DNA from: Burkholderia latens
Lineage (GTDB): Bacteria > Pseudomonadota > Gammaproteobacteria > Burkholderiales > Burkholderiaceae
Direction: 5' to 3'
Assembly: GCF_902499045.1 (NCBI RefSeq)
Contig: NZ_CABVPL010000001.1
Location: forward strand, 186,001-250,000
Length of the DNA: 64,000 nucleotides
The notes beneath the pieces were generated by a model. That model ran no database searches. It saw nothing but the letters and a program-made list of their open reading frames with translations, and was not told where the DNA came from. Of the stretch, positions 1-8,742 are shown piece by piece; positions within the stretch are counted from its first letter, which is position 1; each line of letters begins with the position of its first letter. The position numbers and the translations under genes were made by a program.

Positions 1-435
1 GCCGGGCCGCCGAGCTTCGCGTCCTGCACGCGCGACGTGTATGCAGCGGACGCGCGATTCGCGCCGGCCGACGCATCGCGGATCGCGCACGGCATCGCGT
101 CGGTGGCTGCGCATCTGCATGCGCGCGGCATCATGCACGGCGACTTGTACGCGCACAACATCCTGCACGATGGCGCGGGCGGCGCGCTGCTCGGCGATTT
201 CGGCGCGGCGTCGGTCTACGACGTGAACGATCGTGTGCGTGCGGCGCGGTTCGAACGGGTGGAGGTCAGGGCGTTCGGCCATCTGCTCGGCGAGTTGCGC
301 GAGCGATGCGAGCCGCGGGCGTGGGACGGTGCGCACGCGCTCGACGCGCTGGCGGCTGCGTGCCTGAACGAGGACGTCGACGCGCGGCCGTCGTTCGACC
401 AGATCGTGGCCGCGCTGGCCGCAGCGATGGACTGA
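1..435 (+). CDS. Protein kinase-fold protein, C-terminal part (5' end outside window)
   Basis: The reading frame is open from base 1, so the gene starts upstream; 144 residues are visible. The visible part carries the catalytic-loop signature HGDLYAHNIL (the HxDxxxxN pattern of Ser/Thr and Tyr kinases) followed by the metal-binding DFG in GDFGAASVYD, and then a C-lobe ending with the frequent ASRPSFDQI-like arginine region (DARPSFDQIV). That places it in the eukaryotic-like kinase fold. The ATP-binding N-lobe is missing from view. Burkholderia encode leucine-rich-repeat/kinase fusions of this type, but no repeats can be seen here, so that is only a suggestion. It ends 50 bases from the convergent LysE gene. 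Confidence 0.75.
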   Translation, partial: AGPPSFASCTRDVYAADARFAPADASRIAHGIASVAAHLHARGIMHGDLYAHNILHDGAGGALLGDFGAASVYDVNDRVRAARFERVEVRAFGHLLGELRERCEPRAWDGAHALDALAAACLNEDVDARPSFDQIVAALAAAMD

Positions 436-485
436 CTGACCGGTGCGCGGCCCGGTAATTGCCGCGCTGGCGCCGGCTCAGGCGT

Positions 486-1115
486 TCAAGCCTGTCGCGC
501 GGTCAGCAGCTTGATCCCGAGCCCGACGAACAGCAGCCCGCTCGCGCGCTTGGCCGTGCGTACCCACGGGCTGACGCCGAAGCCGCGCTGCAGCCGGCGC
601 ACACCGAACGAATAAACGCTGTGCACGACGACCACGGTGCACGCGATCGTCGCGTACATCACGACGAACTGCACCGCGAGCGGGCGATCATGCGCAATGA
701 ATTGCGGCATGAACGCCGACATGAAGATCATCGTCTTCGGATTGCTGCCCGACACGAGCAGCGCTTCGCGGAACAGCTTCCTGCGGTCGGGCTCGGCAAT
801 TGCGGCGTTGCCGTCCGGCGAGCGCCGGCGGCGATCGCCGCGCAGTTGCCGGATGCCCAGAAAGATCAGATACCCGGCACCAACGATCTTCATCGCGATG
901 AACAGCGGCGGCATCGCGGCCAGCACCGCGCCGACGCCGAGCGCGACCAGCATCACGACCGCGCCCTGCGCGACGAGATTGCCGGCGATCGTCGCGGCGG
1001 TGCCGCGCGAACCGTAGCGCACCGTGTTGCGGATGACGAGCAGCACGTTCGGGCCGGGCGACAGCGTCGTCGCGAGATAGGCTGCGGCAAACAACATCCA
1101 GGTCTGAACGGACAT
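486..1115 (-). CDS. LysE family amino-acid exporter
   Basis: A 209-residue integral membrane protein of the LysE/RhtB family, which exports amino acids or related small metabolites across the inner membrane. The N-terminus (MSVQTWMLFAAAYLATTLSPGPNVLLV) shows the family-typical SPGPN motif at the end of the first helix; about six hydrophobic segments follow, and the length is normal. An upstream in-frame start at 1187 would add a non-hydrophobic 24-residue extension. The ATG at 1115 is chosen because GGAG lies eight bases before it. The substrate cannot be told from sequence. It is transcribed alone, convergent with the kinase-fold gene. Confidence 0.9.
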   Translation of the reverse strand: MSVQTWMLFAAAYLATTLSPGPNVLLVIRNTVRYGSRGTAATIAGNLVAQGAVVMLVALGVGAVLAAMPPLFIAMKIVGAGYLIFLGIRQLRGDRRRRSPDGNAAIAEPDRRKLFREALLVSGSNPKTMIFMSAFMPQFIAHDRPLAVQFVVMYATIACTVVVVHSVYSFGVRRLQRGFGVSPWVRTAKRASGLLFVGLGIKLLTARQA

Positions 1116-1211
1116 GCGGCGCTCCGGAGGGCGGGTTTTGCGGTCGGGGTGAATCCGTGCATGATGCCACGACGGCGCGCGACTCACCCCGACTCACCCC
1201 GACGCACCGCG

Positions 1212-1388
1212 TCAGCGCGCGTCGCGCACGCAGTATGCGGCGATCGGCGCCGGCGAATCGATCGCGGACGGCCGCGTGATCCACGCGACCCACGCCGCCC
1301 ATAAACCGCAGACGATCAGCACGGCGAGATTCAGCGGCGTCCGGTGGCGGACGATCCGGTCGGCGAGCGGCGAGCGTTCGTTGCTCAT
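1212..1388 (-). CDS. Small single-pass membrane protein at the end of the copper operon
   Basis: A 58-residue protein with a charged N-terminus, one hydrophobic helix around residues 19-37 (NLAVLIVCGLWAAWVAWIT) and a short tail. The second in-frame ATG (1388) is preferred over 1394 because GGAG sits six bases before it but directly abuts the first ATG. It follows the PCuAC gene by 31 bases on the same strand, so it is probably the last gene of the DUF2946-copC-PCuAC operon. No known family is recognised; a role in metal handling is inferred only from position. Confidence 0.6.
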   Translation of the reverse strand: MSNERSPLADRIVRHRTPLNLAVLIVCGLWAAWVAWITRPSAIDSPAPIAAYCVRDAR

Positions 1389-1419
1389 GTTCATCTCCGT
1401 CGGTCGTGGCGTTGCGCCG

Positions 1420-1866
1420 TTACTGGCCGGTATACGACGGCGCCTTCGCGTCGCAGGTCACGGACACCGTCGAGCCGTCGGCGAAATGCAGCGTGAACGG
1501 CACCTTCGCGCCGGGCGCGACCGGCTTGCGCGGATCTTCGAGCATCACGTGATAGCTCTTCGGCTTGAACGTCACCGTGCCGTGCGCGGGCACGTCTACC
1601 GCATCGACGTGAACCATCTTCGCGGTGCTGCCGGCCGTCTGCGTTTCGTGGATCATCGCCATCCCGTACGCGGGCGTGCCGATGCCGGTGAGCGTGGCCG
1701 GCTTGTCGCCGTCGTTCTTCAGCGTGAAGTAGCCGGACGACGGCACCGTTGCCGGCATCGTGCGGATCCAGCATGCATCGGCCTGTACGGCCGACGCGGC
1801 GAACGTGGCGGGCGCCTGCGACGCCAGCAGCGCGACCAGCAGGCTGGCCGGAATCGAACGTTTCAT
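1420..1866 (-). CDS. Periplasmic copper chaperone, PCuAC family
   Basis: A 148-residue exported protein with a signal peptide (residues 1-23, cleavage near TFA-A). It contains the exact Cu(I)-binding pattern of the PCuAC family, H-x10-M-x21-H-x-M, at H73, M84, H106 and M108. PCuAC proteins deliver copper in the periplasm to the CuA centre of cytochrome oxidase or to other copper enzymes. The ribosome site AAGGA precedes the start. It lies 52 bases downstream of copC in the same direction, matching the common Burkholderia order. Confidence 0.93.
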   Translation of the reverse strand: MKRSIPASLLVALLASQAPATFAASAVQADACWIRTMPATVPSSGYFTLKNDGDKPATLTGIGTPAYGMAMIHETQTAGSTAKMVHVDAVDVPAHGTVTFKPKSYHVMLEDPRKPVAPGAKVPFTLHFADGSTVSVTCDAKAPSYTGQ

Positions 1867-1918
1867 TGAGTGCTTTCCTTATCGGGTATCGAATGTCGCC
1901 GCGCGGGCATCGTGTGCG

Positions 1919-2284
1919 TTACTTCACCGTGAACGTGTAGCGGCCCTGCGTGCGATGGCCGTCGCTCGCCACCGCGATCCATGCGACCGTGTACGTGCCG
2001 GCCGCGAGGTTCGTCAGCGCGACATGCATCCGCTTGCGATTGCCGGTGTCGACTGCCGATTTGCCGTCGGCGACCGACTGGCCGTGGCTGTCGGTGACGG
2101 CGATCGAGCTGAAGGCGGGTTCGAGCGTCTCGCTGAAGTCGATCGTGACCGCGTGCGGTGCGCTCGACAACGTCGCGTCGGCGGCGGGCTCCAGGGTTTT
2201 CGGGTGCGCGTGCGCGTGAGCGGCCTGAGCGAGGACGAAGCCGAGTGCAGCCAGTGCGCCGCGAACAAAGGAAGTGGTTTTCAT
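1919..2284 (-). CDS. copC: CopC-like periplasmic copper-binding protein
   Basis: A 121-residue protein with a signal peptide ending at AHA, so that the mature chain would begin HAHPKTLEP, which is the N-terminal copper-ligand histidine of CopC/YobA proteins. The C-terminal DGH...GRYTFTV is the conserved end of the CopC beta-sandwich, with the second ligand histidine. The start at 2284 is preferred to an upstream ATG at 2311 because the signal peptide then begins properly (MKTTSFVRGA). No copD membrane partner is adjacent, so this is a stand-alone CopC next to a PCuAC chaperone. Confidence 0.9.
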   Translation of the reverse strand: MKTTSFVRGALAALGFVLAQAAHAHAHPKTLEPAADATLSSAPHAVTIDFSETLEPAFSSIAVTDSHGQSVADGKSAVDTGNRKRMHVALTNLAAGTYTVAWIAVASDGHRTQGRYTFTVK

Positions 2285-2479
2285 GGTTGGTAGTCCGGTT
2301 GGAGATGGCAAGGAGGGCGATACGTTCGACGGGGCGCCGCACGCGCACGCATGCGCGGCACGACGCCGCGAGCGATACGGTCGAACAGGAACGTCCGTCG
2401 AGACGTGGCACGACAGGCACGCGCATGCGCGTGCGGACGACGCGCGATGCGCTATCGCATCACGCGTTGTGACGGCGAA

Positions 2480-2857
2480 TCAGAAGGAGAACGGCGGCGC
2501 GCGCGGTTGCGCGGCCGTGAGCGGCAGCGCGCGACGCAGGCTTTCGAAGCGGGTCGCTGCGCGATGCTGGAGAGGGGCGATGTTGGCCGCGAACGTCTGT
2601 TCGGGCGCGGGCAGGGCCGGTGTATGCGCGAACACGCTGCAATAGCCGCAAGCCTGCAGATGGGCGTGCAGGCGCTTCGATGGCGAATCGCCGACGTGGT
2701 CGGCGCCCGCCGGCTCCGCCGTGCAGTAGCCGGCGAGCAGCGCATCGACGCGGCCTTGCGTGGTCAGCGCCTGCGAGATCGTCGGCGCGAGCGTCGTCAT
2801 CAGGATGGCGAGCATCCCGATCAGACTGACGATCTTCCGGAGACGACGACTCAGCAT
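2480..2857 (-). CDS. DUF2946 family protein
   Basis: A 125-residue protein with an N-terminal hydrophobic segment (residues 10-30) and the DUF2946 signature HLQACGYCSVFAHTP near residue 70. The Cys/His pattern could bind a metal. It is the first gene of the leftward copper operon (DUF2946, copC, PCuAC, small membrane protein). About 195 bases separate it from copC, which leaves room for a second promoter. DUF2946 genes commonly sit beside copper-handling genes; the biochemical role is unknown. Confidence 0.8.
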   Translation of the reverse strand: MLSRRLRKIVSLIGMLAILMTTLAPTISQALTTQGRVDALLAGYCTAEPAGADHVGDSPSKRLHAHLQACGYCSVFAHTPALPAPEQTFAANIAPLQHRAATRFESLRRALPLTAAQPRAPPFSF

Positions 2858-2978
2858 GCGATGCGCGGCGGCGTATGGATAACGATGGAGCGGATTATGC
2901 CACGCACCCGCCGCGCGGGGATGCTCGCGCGTCGATTCCGGGAGTGCTGCGCGGAGCGGGCAGAGAGGCGCGGCGCGC

Positions 2979-3473
2979 CTACGCGTGCTTCGCCAGATAC
3001 TTCGCGATCAGCGTCATCTGCGCGGCCCAGCCCTGATCGTTCATCTCGCGCGCCGTCGCCCGGCGCGCTTCGATCAGTTGATCGAAGCCCGTTTCGGTGA
3101 CGGTCAGCCGCGTGTGGCCGTCCGCTTCCGCGAGTGCGAACGTGACGAGCGTCATCGGCTCGGACGCGTAGTCGAAGTTCGGATCGATCGCGAACGGATG
3201 CCAGCGAAACGAGAGCAGCTGCTTCGGCTCGATGCGGTCGACGACGATTTCGAACACGGCGCCGGCATACGGCTCCTGCGCCTTCGCGACGTCGTCGTCG
3301 ACGCGCGTCGGCGTGATGCGGCCGAACAGCGTCTGGCCGGCCACGAACGGGCCGTCGAAGGTCACGCCGAACCAGGTGCCGAATTCCCCGGCGTTGCTGA
3401 CGGCTTCCCACACGCGCGCGAGCGGCGCGGCGAGCAGTGCTTGCTTCTCGATGCGATCGGTTGACCGGGTCAT
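2979..3473 (-). CDS. SRPBCC/AHSA1 family protein
   Basis: A 164-residue protein of the START-like SRPBCC fold, AHSA1 (activator of Hsp90 ATPase) type. Typical marks are the opening EKQALLAAPLARVWEAVSN, then FGTWFGVTF, and a C-terminal helix ending QGWAAQMTLIAKYLAKHA. Such proteins bind small hydrophobic ligands; bacterial members often have no known function. The ATG at 3473 has GGAG seven bases upstream. It lies 56 bases downstream of the ferredoxin gene in the same direction, so the two may share a transcript. Confidence 0.88.
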   Translation of the reverse strand: MTRSTDRIEKQALLAAPLARVWEAVSNAGEFGTWFGVTFDGPFVAGQTLFGRITPTRVDDDVAKAQEPYAGAVFEIVVDRIEPKQLLSFRWHPFAIDPNFDYASEPMTLVTFALAEADGHTRLTVTETGFDQLIEARRATAREMNDQGWAAQMTLIAKYLAKHA

Positions 3474-3529
3474 CTCGTTCTCCAGGCGGGCATCATCGTT
3501 GCGGGACGGCGTGCGCACGCGCGCCGCGT

Positions 3530-3832
3530 TCAGTCGATCATCTCCGCGCCGGGCACGTCGAGCACGACATCCGACGTCGCGACGGCCACGCACGGCAGCG
3601 TATAGCCGTCGGCCTTTTCGTCGCGGCTCAGGCCTGGCCATTCGATCGTGTAGCGAACGGTGCCGCTGACGATCCTGCACAGGCAACTGCGGCACGTGCC
3701 GTTGCGGCACGAGCGCGGCAGCCGGACGTGCGCGAACGCGGCGGCCTCGAGCAGCGTCAGCGAATCGGGCGCGTCGAACGTCGCGCCGAGCGGCTCGATG
3801 CGCACGAGAGGCGGATGGTCGGGATCGGTCAT
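3530..3832 (-). CDS. Plant-type [2Fe-2S] ferredoxin
   Basis: A 100-residue soluble electron carrier. The cluster ligands are visible as SCRNGTCRSC (C-x4-C-x2-C) followed by a distant fourth cysteine in YTLPC, which is the plant-type [2Fe-2S] ferredoxin arrangement. The start at 3832 gives a standard-length protein; an upstream ATG at 3877 would add 15 residues, and neither start has a strong ribosome site. The redox partner is not encoded nearby; the adjacent AHSA1 gene is the only candidate operon mate. Confidence 0.88.
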   Translation of the reverse strand: MTDPDHPPLVRIEPLGATFDAPDSLTLLEAAAFAHVRLPRSCRNGTCRSCLCRIVSGTVRYTIEWPGLSRDEKADGYTLPCVAVATSDVVLDVPGAEMID

Positions 3833-3929
3833 GGGTCGAAGCGGGCGACAGAGTGCGGCGGATGCAGGGTAAAGCAAGCGCCAAGCATAACCGAACGTGC
3901 GAGCGGCCGGCGGCAGCCGGCCGGGGGCG

Positions 3930-5822
3930 TCAGTGGCGGCGCAGGTAGCGGTACACGGTGTTGCGCGCGAGCCCGAGCTCGCGCGCGGCCGCCGACACGT
4001 TGCCGCCGTGCCGCGCGAGCACCGCGTCGATCACCGCGGCCTGATGGCTCTGCAGCGTGGTCGCTTCACGCGTGCTGGCGGGTGCGGTGTTCGCCGCGGG
4101 CGCGTCGTCGCAGTCGAGCCAGAAATCGTCCGGCAGGTGCGCGAGCGCGATTTCGTCTTCATCCTCGGCGAGCATGCCGGCCGTTCGCAGCACGTTGGTC
4201 ATTTGCCGCAGATTGCCGGGCCAGCGGTGACGCGTGAACGCGTCGAGCACGTCGGTCGCGACGCGCGTCGGCATCGGTTCGCTGCGTGCGAGCCGCGCGA
4301 GAATCCGTTCGACGAGCACGGGCAGGTCGGTGCGCGCGGCGAGCGCCGGCAGCGTGACCGCGAGCCCGTTGATCCGGTAGAACAGGTCTTCGCGGAACGT
4401 GCCTGCGGCGATCATCGCGCGCAGGTCGCGGTGCGTCGCGCACACCACGCGGACGTCGACCGGCACCGCGCGCGCGCCGCCGAGCGGCATCACCGCGCGT
4501 TCCTGCAGCACGCGCATCAGCCGGACCTGCTGCGCGAGCGGCATGTCGCCGATTTCGTCGAGAAACAGCGTGCCGCCGTCGGCCTGCGCGATCTTGCCGG
4601 GGCTGCCGCGCTTGCGTGCGCCGGTGAACGCGCCGTCCTCGTAGCCGAACAATTCGGCTTCGATCAGGGAATCCGGCAGCGCCGCGCAGTTGACCGCGAC
4701 GAACGGGCCGTCCGCGCGCGGCGACGCGTGGTGCAGCGCCCGTGCGAGCCACTCCTTGCCGGTGCCGGTCTGGCCGAGGATCAGCAGCGGCAGGTCGCGC
4801 CCGCGGATCTTCGCGACGCGTTCGAGTACCGCGGCCATTCGTGCGTCGCCGGTGTCGAGCGTCGCGAACGTGATCGCGTCGGGGTCCGGTGCGCGCGTGC
4901 GCGACGCAGCGGGGGCGGGCGGCGTGACGGCGACTGCCGTCCTGTGGGCTTCCGCGAATTCGCAGCGGGCGAGCACGCGCACGCCGGTCGACAGCGTGAG
5001 GCGGAACGGCGCGCCGGGCGCGCGTGCCGCGTGCTGCGCGAGCTGGGCGAAGTGCATGCCGAACAGCGCGTCGCAGCTTTGATGCTGCAGTGCGTCGAAG
5101 GTGGCGCCGAGCTGGAATTGCGCGCTGCGGTTCGCGGCGATCAGCCCGCCGTCGGGGCCGAACGCGACGAGGCCGGCGAACAGCGAGTCCACGCAGTCCT
5201 CGTGCGCGTGGAAGCGCAGGCGCAGCGCTTCCGCGCACTGGTTCGCGAACAGGTGGTTCTCGATGAGTTGCGAGGACATCCGCACGAGCGTGAGCGTATG
5301 CGGACTGAAGCCGCGCGGGTCGCCGCTCACGTCGAGCGTGCCGAGCGTGCGGCCGAACGGATCGATGATTGGTGCGCACGAGCAGGTGAGGATGTGATTC
5401 GCGCGCAGGAAGTGTTCGGACGCGTGCACCGCGACGGCCTGGCCCGATGCGAGCGCGGTGCCGATCGCATTGGTGCCGCGCGCGCGTTCGGCCCATGACA
5501 CGCCGGTGCACAGCGCGACGCGGTTGGCCTTTTCGATGAAGTCTGCGTCGCCGATGCTGTGCAAGATCACGCCGTCGGCGTCGGTGAGCAGCACGAGGCT
5601 TTGCGTGTCGGCGATCTGCGCGTGCAGGTTCTCCATCACGGGGCGCGCGTGCGCGAACAGCGCGTGGTTCGTGTCGAGCAGTTCGCGCAGTGCGAGCCGC
5701 GACAGCGGCGAGAAATCCGGGCGTTCGTCTGCGCGCAGGCCGACCGCGGTCGAACGGGCATGCGCCTGCGCGAGCAGGTCGGTGCGGCCCGCGGTGGCGG
5801 GCAGCACGAAAGATTGAGGCAT
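3930..5822 (-). CDS. Sigma-54-dependent activator, AcoR/GAF type
   Basis: A 630-residue enhancer-binding protein. The N-terminal third holds a GAF-like sensor domain ([17 protein letters not shown] region). The central AAA+ domain shows Walker [10 protein letters not shown], the sigma-54 contact loop GAFTGA and Walker [12 protein letters not shown]. The C-terminus is a Fis-type helix-turn-helix ([19 protein letters not shown]). Relatives (AcoR and similar) switch on acetoin, alcohol or aldehyde catabolism genes, but no such target lies in the window. AGGAG precedes the ATG at 5822. Its leader and promoter region is occupied by six tandem hairpin repeats. Confidence 0.92.
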   Translation of the reverse strand: MPQSFVLPATAGRTDLLAQAHARSTAVGLRADERPDFSPLSRLALRELLDTNHALFAHARPVMENLHAQIADTQSLVLLTDADGVILHSIGDADFIEKANRVALCTGVSWAERARGTNAIGTALASGQAVAVHASEHFLRANHILTCSCAPIIDPFGRTLGTLDVSGDPRGFSPHTLTLVRMSSQLIENHLFANQCAEALRLRFHAHEDCVDSLFAGLVAFGPDGGLIAANRSAQFQLGATFDALQHQSCDALFGMHFAQLAQHAARAPGAPFRLTLSTGVRVLARCEFAEAHRTAVAVTPPAPAASRTRAPDPDAITFATLDTGDARMAAVLERVAKIRGRDLPLLILGQTGTGKEWLARALHHASPRADGPFVAVNCAALPDSLIEAELFGYEDGAFTGARKRGSPGKIAQADGGTLFLDEIGDMPLAQQVRLMRVLQERAVMPLGGARAVPVDVRVVCATHRDLRAMIAAGTFREDLFYRINGLAVTLPALAARTDLPVLVERILARLARSEPMPTRVATDVLDAFTRHRWPGNLRQMTNVLRTAGMLAEDEDEIALAHLPDDFWLDCDDAPAANTAPASTREATTLQSHQAAVIDAVLARHGGNVSAAARELGLARNTVYRYLRRH

Positions 5823-6395
5823 GTCTTGTCTCCTGTCGGCCCCAGTTAGCGCTTTAGCGCTTACTGGGGCCCCATGCACCGCGGTCGGCCCCAGTTAGCG
5901 CTTTAGCGCTTACTGGGGCCCCATGCACCGCGGTCGGCCCCAGTTAGCGCTTTAGCGCTTACTGGGGCCCCATGCTTCGCGGTCGGCCCCAGTTGGCGCT
6001 TTAGCGCTTGCTGGGGCCCCATGCTTGGCGGTCGGTCCCAGTTGGCGCTTTAACGCTTACTGGAGCCCCATGCACCGCGGTCGGCCCGAGTTGGCGCTTT
6101 AACGCTTGCTGGGGCCCCATGCTTCGCGGTCGGTGAGCGCGAGGCTTCAGCGCATGCGCAGGCCGGACGCTCGCGTTCGACCCACCGTGACGCTTCGCAC
6201 CGCACCATCCGCCACCCGGGCCGCCGCCATCGATATCGCCTCATCATACAAGCGCCGCGCGCGTTGCGCGACCGCGTACAAAAACCCCTTGCTTTTGAGC
6301 GCCCGGCTGCAATGATGGAAATGGAACACGCACGCGCCGTGTTCTGCATTGCAACATGCATGCGACGCGACATGCATCCGTTCGGGAGACGCATC
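5823..6395. other. Intergenic region between the activator and the DUF2964 gene
   Basis: Besides the six-unit hairpin array at 5835-6128, the remaining 270 bases up to the DUF2964 gene contain no convincing gene. The stretch around 6240-6320 is less GC-rich (CATCATACAAG, TACAAAAACCCCTTGCTTTTGAG) and is the likely promoter area of the rightward DUF2964 gene. Confidence 0.5.
5835..6128. repeat. Six tandem 49-bp units, each a near-perfect hairpin
   Basis: Units start at 5835, 5884, 5933, 5982, 6031 and 6080, with an exact 49-base period; a seventh unit breaks off after a few bases at 6129. Each unit carries an inverted repeat with outer arms GGCCCCAGT and ACTGGGGCC and inner arms AGCGC and GCGCT around a TTTA loop, about 34 bases in all. 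Units 1-3 are nearly identical, while units 4-6 carry substitutions such as TTGGCGC and AACGC. The array begins 12 bases upstream of the sigma-54 activator start, so any leader transcript of that gene would contain several strong hairpins. Confidence 0.95.
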
Positions 6396-6587
6396 ATGGT
6401 TCGGACGGAACTGAGAGTCGTGCTGGCGGCCATCGCCACCTTCATCATGCTGGGCGGCATCGCCGTGGCGATCCACGGTCTGCTGTTCGATCTGACCAAC
6501 GCGGTGCAATACGGGGCGGCCGCGATCGCGGTAGGCGCCACGACCGCCGCGATCGCGCTGAACGTCTGGCCGACCGATCCCCACTGA
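6396..6587 (+). CDS. DUF2964 family small membrane protein
   Basis: A 63-residue protein with two hydrophobic segments (residues 9-29 and 36-56) and little else, matching the Burkholderia DUF2964 family. The start MVRTELRVVL is taken at 6396 because GGGAG lies eight bases before it; an in-frame ATG at 6372 is less likely. The function is unknown and no operon partner is evident. Confidence 0.75.
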   Translation: MVRTELRVVLAAIATFIMLGGIAVAIHGLLFDLTNAVQYGAAAIAVGATTAAIALNVWPTDPH

Positions 6588-6830
6588 CGCCGCTCCGAAA
6601 ACGGTGCCGGATGTCGCGCTGGTCTGATGAAAATGCGCGTCGGAACGGCGCGCATCCAAAATTTGCCTCCTGCGCGAAACCGTCTAAAGTGGAATGCAAC
6701 CGGCATGCATTGTCCGCGCCATACCCCCGTGGATCGTGCCTCTGCCGGCGAGCCCGCGTACATTTTCGTCCGGCCGGTAGCGGACGACGGACGCGGTCAT
6801 TTGCTTTCTACCGGACGATAGGCGGCTCCC

Positions 6831-7118
6831 ATGCAGATTCACTTCACGAATGAGAAGCCCGAATATTCGGGGCGCGATCTGATGCTGGGGTTTACGGCGC
6901 TGGTCAATGGCGAGCGCGTCCAATGTCAGATCACCGCCGAGGCGCTGGAGGACCATTTCGGCGCGGCATCGCCGCGCTTCGAGGACATGGTCGGCGCGTA
7001 CGATCAGCACCGCGAGCGCATCGAGGCGGCCGCGCGGCGGCTGTTGTCCGAAACGCGCGCGCAGTGCGTGACGCTGCGCAGCGGCTACGTGCGCTTCTAC
7101 GAGGCGAACTGGCGCTGA
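6831..7118 (+). CDS. DUF1488 domain-containing protein
   Basis: A 95-residue soluble protein. The opening MQIHFTNEKPEYSGRDLMLGF and the central CQITAEALEDHFG are typical of the DUF1488 family, small proteobacterial proteins of unknown role. Length agrees with the family. It is probably monocistronic: a perfect hairpin terminator lies 25 bases downstream and the next gene is convergent. Confidence 0.85.
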   Translation: MQIHFTNEKPEYSGRDLMLGFTALVNGERVQCQITAEALEDHFGAASPRFEDMVGAYDQHRERIEAAARRLLSETRAQCVTLRSGYVRFYEANWR

Positions 7119-7142
7119 ACCGGACGACCGGCAGCGACGGAG

Positions 7143-7165
7143 CGGGCGCCGAATACCGGCGCCCG
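7143..7165 (+). terminator. Hairpin terminator of the DUF1488 gene
   Basis: A perfect 9-bp stem (CGGGCGCCG and CGGCGCCCG) with a five-base loop begins 25 bases after the DUF1488 stop codon. Only a weak T-containing tail (TGTCGT) follows, so termination may be inefficient or Rho-assisted. Confidence 0.6.
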
Positions 7166-7382
7166 TGTCGTATCCGGCACGCCCGATGTATCGCGCGGCC
7201 GATGCGCGCGGCCCGCGCCGCGCGATCGCGCAATTGTCGGCACCTGCGTCCCCCGATTTTCCTGACCGTTGCCCGGATCCGCGCGCATCCGGCAAGCGAG
7301 CGGCGCGATTCGATACGGATCCCGTAGCGCTTGCGCCGGGCATGATCGATCGACGCATCGGGTGCCGCGCGTTGGCGCAAAC

Positions 7383-7410
7383 AGCAACGCCACCCGAAGG
7401 TGGCGTTGCT
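7383..7410 (-). terminator. Terminator of the purine permease gene, UUCG tetraloop
   Basis: A perfect 12-bp inverted repeat (AGCAACGCCACC and its complement) closes a four-base loop. Read on the minus strand the loop is TTCG closed by a C-G pair, which in RNA is the exceptionally stable cUUCGg tetraloop. It lies 31 bases beyond the stop of the leftward permease gene. Confidence 0.8.
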
Positions 7411-7440
7411 CGCAACGTGTCGCGCACCGATGCGCGCGCG

Positions 7441-8742
7441 TCATTCGCTGCCGAGATAGAAGAAGCGGAACAGGAACACGGCGGCGATGATCCACACGAT
7501 CGGCTTCACCGTGCGGCCCTGGCCCGTCAGCAGCTTCAGGCCGCCGTACGCGATGAAGCCGAACGCGACGCCATTCGCGATCGAGTACGTGAACGGCATC
7601 AGCAGCGCGGTCAGCGCGGCCGGCACGGCCTCGGTCGCATCGTCCCACGGCACGTCGACCATCTCGCGCAGCATCAGGCACGACACGTACAGCAGCGCCG
7701 GCGCCGTCGCATACGCCGGCACGACGCCGGCGAGCGGCGCGATGAACAGGCACGCGAGGAACAGCACCGCGACGGTGATCGCCGTCACGCCCGTGCGGCC
7801 GCCGGCCTGCACGCCCGATGCGCTCTCGATATACGCGGTGGTCGACGACGTGCCGAGCACCGAGCCCGCGACGATCGCGGTGCTGTCGGCGAGCAGCGCC
7901 TTGTTCAGCCGGTTCATCTTGCCTTCGACGAGCAGGCCCGCGCGGTTCGCGACGCCCATCAGCGTGCCGGTCGCGTCGAACAGTTCGACCAGGAAGAACA
8001 CGAGGATCACGTTGATGATGCCGGTCGACAGCGCGGCGCCGATGTCGAGCTTGAACAGCGTCGCGTCGATCGACGGCGGCGCCGAGAACACGCCGTGGAA
8101 CTGGTTGTCGCCGAAGAAGAACGACAGGATCGTCACGCCGATGATGCCGATCAGGATCGCGCCGCGCACGCGCAGGTGGTCGAGCGTGACGATCGTGAAG
8201 AAGCCGACGATCGCGAGGATCGTCGTGGGCTTGTGCAGGTCGCCGAGCGTGACGAGCGTGGCCGGGTTGCCGACGATCACGCCCGACGTCTTCAGCGAAA
8301 TGATCCCGAGGAACAGGCCGATGCCGGCGGTGATCGAGATGCGCAGCGATTTCGGAATGCCGTTGACGATCGCCTCGCGCACGCGGAACAGCGTGACGAG
8401 CAGGAACAGGCAGCCGGAAACGAACACTGCGCCGAGCGCGGCCTGCCACGTGAAGCCCATTCCCTTGACGACGGTGTACGCGAAATACGCGTTCAGGCCC
8501 ATGCCGGGCGCGCATGCGATCGGGTAGTTCGCGTACAGCCCCATGATCAGCGACGCCAGCGCCGCGACGAGGCAGGTCGCGACGAACACCGATTCCTTCG
8601 GCATGCCGGCGTCGCCGAGGATCGCCGGGTTGACGAAGATGATGTAGGCCATCGTCAGGAACGTGGTGACGCCCGCGAGTATTTCGGTGCGGAAGTCGGT
8701 GCCGGCTTCAGCGAAGCCGAAATACCGCTTGATGAATTCCAT
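7441..8742 (-). CDS. NCS2 family purine permease (AzgA/PbuG type)
   Basis: A 433-residue inner-membrane transporter. The N-terminus MEFIKRYFGFAEAGTDFRTEILAG, followed by FLTMAYIIFVNPAIL, is characteristic of the AzgA-like hypoxanthine/guanine/adenine permeases, and APGMGLNAYFAY is the conserved motif of the third helix region. The family imports purine bases by proton symport. Length and roughly 14 hydrophobic segments fit. It is transcribed alone, with a strong terminator 31 bases downstream. Confidence 0.92.
   Translation of the reverse strand: MEFIKRYFGFAEAGTDFRTEILAGVTTFLTMAYIIFVNPAILGDAGMPKESVFVATCLVAALASLIMGLYANYPIACAPGMGLNAYFAYTVVKGMGFTWQAALGAVFVSGCLFLLVTLFRVREAIVNGIPKSLRISITAGIGLFLGIISLKTSGVIVGNPATLVTLGDLHKPTTILAIVGFFTIVTLDHLRVRGAILIGIIGVTILSFFFGDNQFHGVFSAPPSIDATLFKLDIGAALSTGIINVILVFFLVELFDATGTLMGVANRAGLLVEGKMNRLNKALLADSTAIVAGSVLGTSSTTAYIESASGVQAGGRTGVTAITVAVLFLACLFIAPLAGVVPAYATAPALLYVSCLMLREMVDVPWDDATEAVPAALTALLMPFTYSIANGVAFGFIAYGGLKLLTGQGRTVKPIVWIIAAVFLFRFFYLGSE

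Larger units (their letters stand above)
7119..7440. other. Convergent intergenic region
   Basis: This 322-base gap between the converging DUF1488 and purine permease genes holds two hairpins, one near each gene end (7143-7165 and 7383-7410). Nothing else is recognised between them. Confidence 0.6.

Noticed and set aside
5835-6128. CRISPR array
   Set aside because: The period is constant but there are no unique spacers: whole 49-bp units are repeated, each with a palindrome, and no cas gene is near.
5835-6128. Compensatory base changes within the hairpin units
   Set aside because: I checked unit 5: the changed bases produce a G-T wobble and a C-A mismatch rather than a restored pair, so covariation is not supported.
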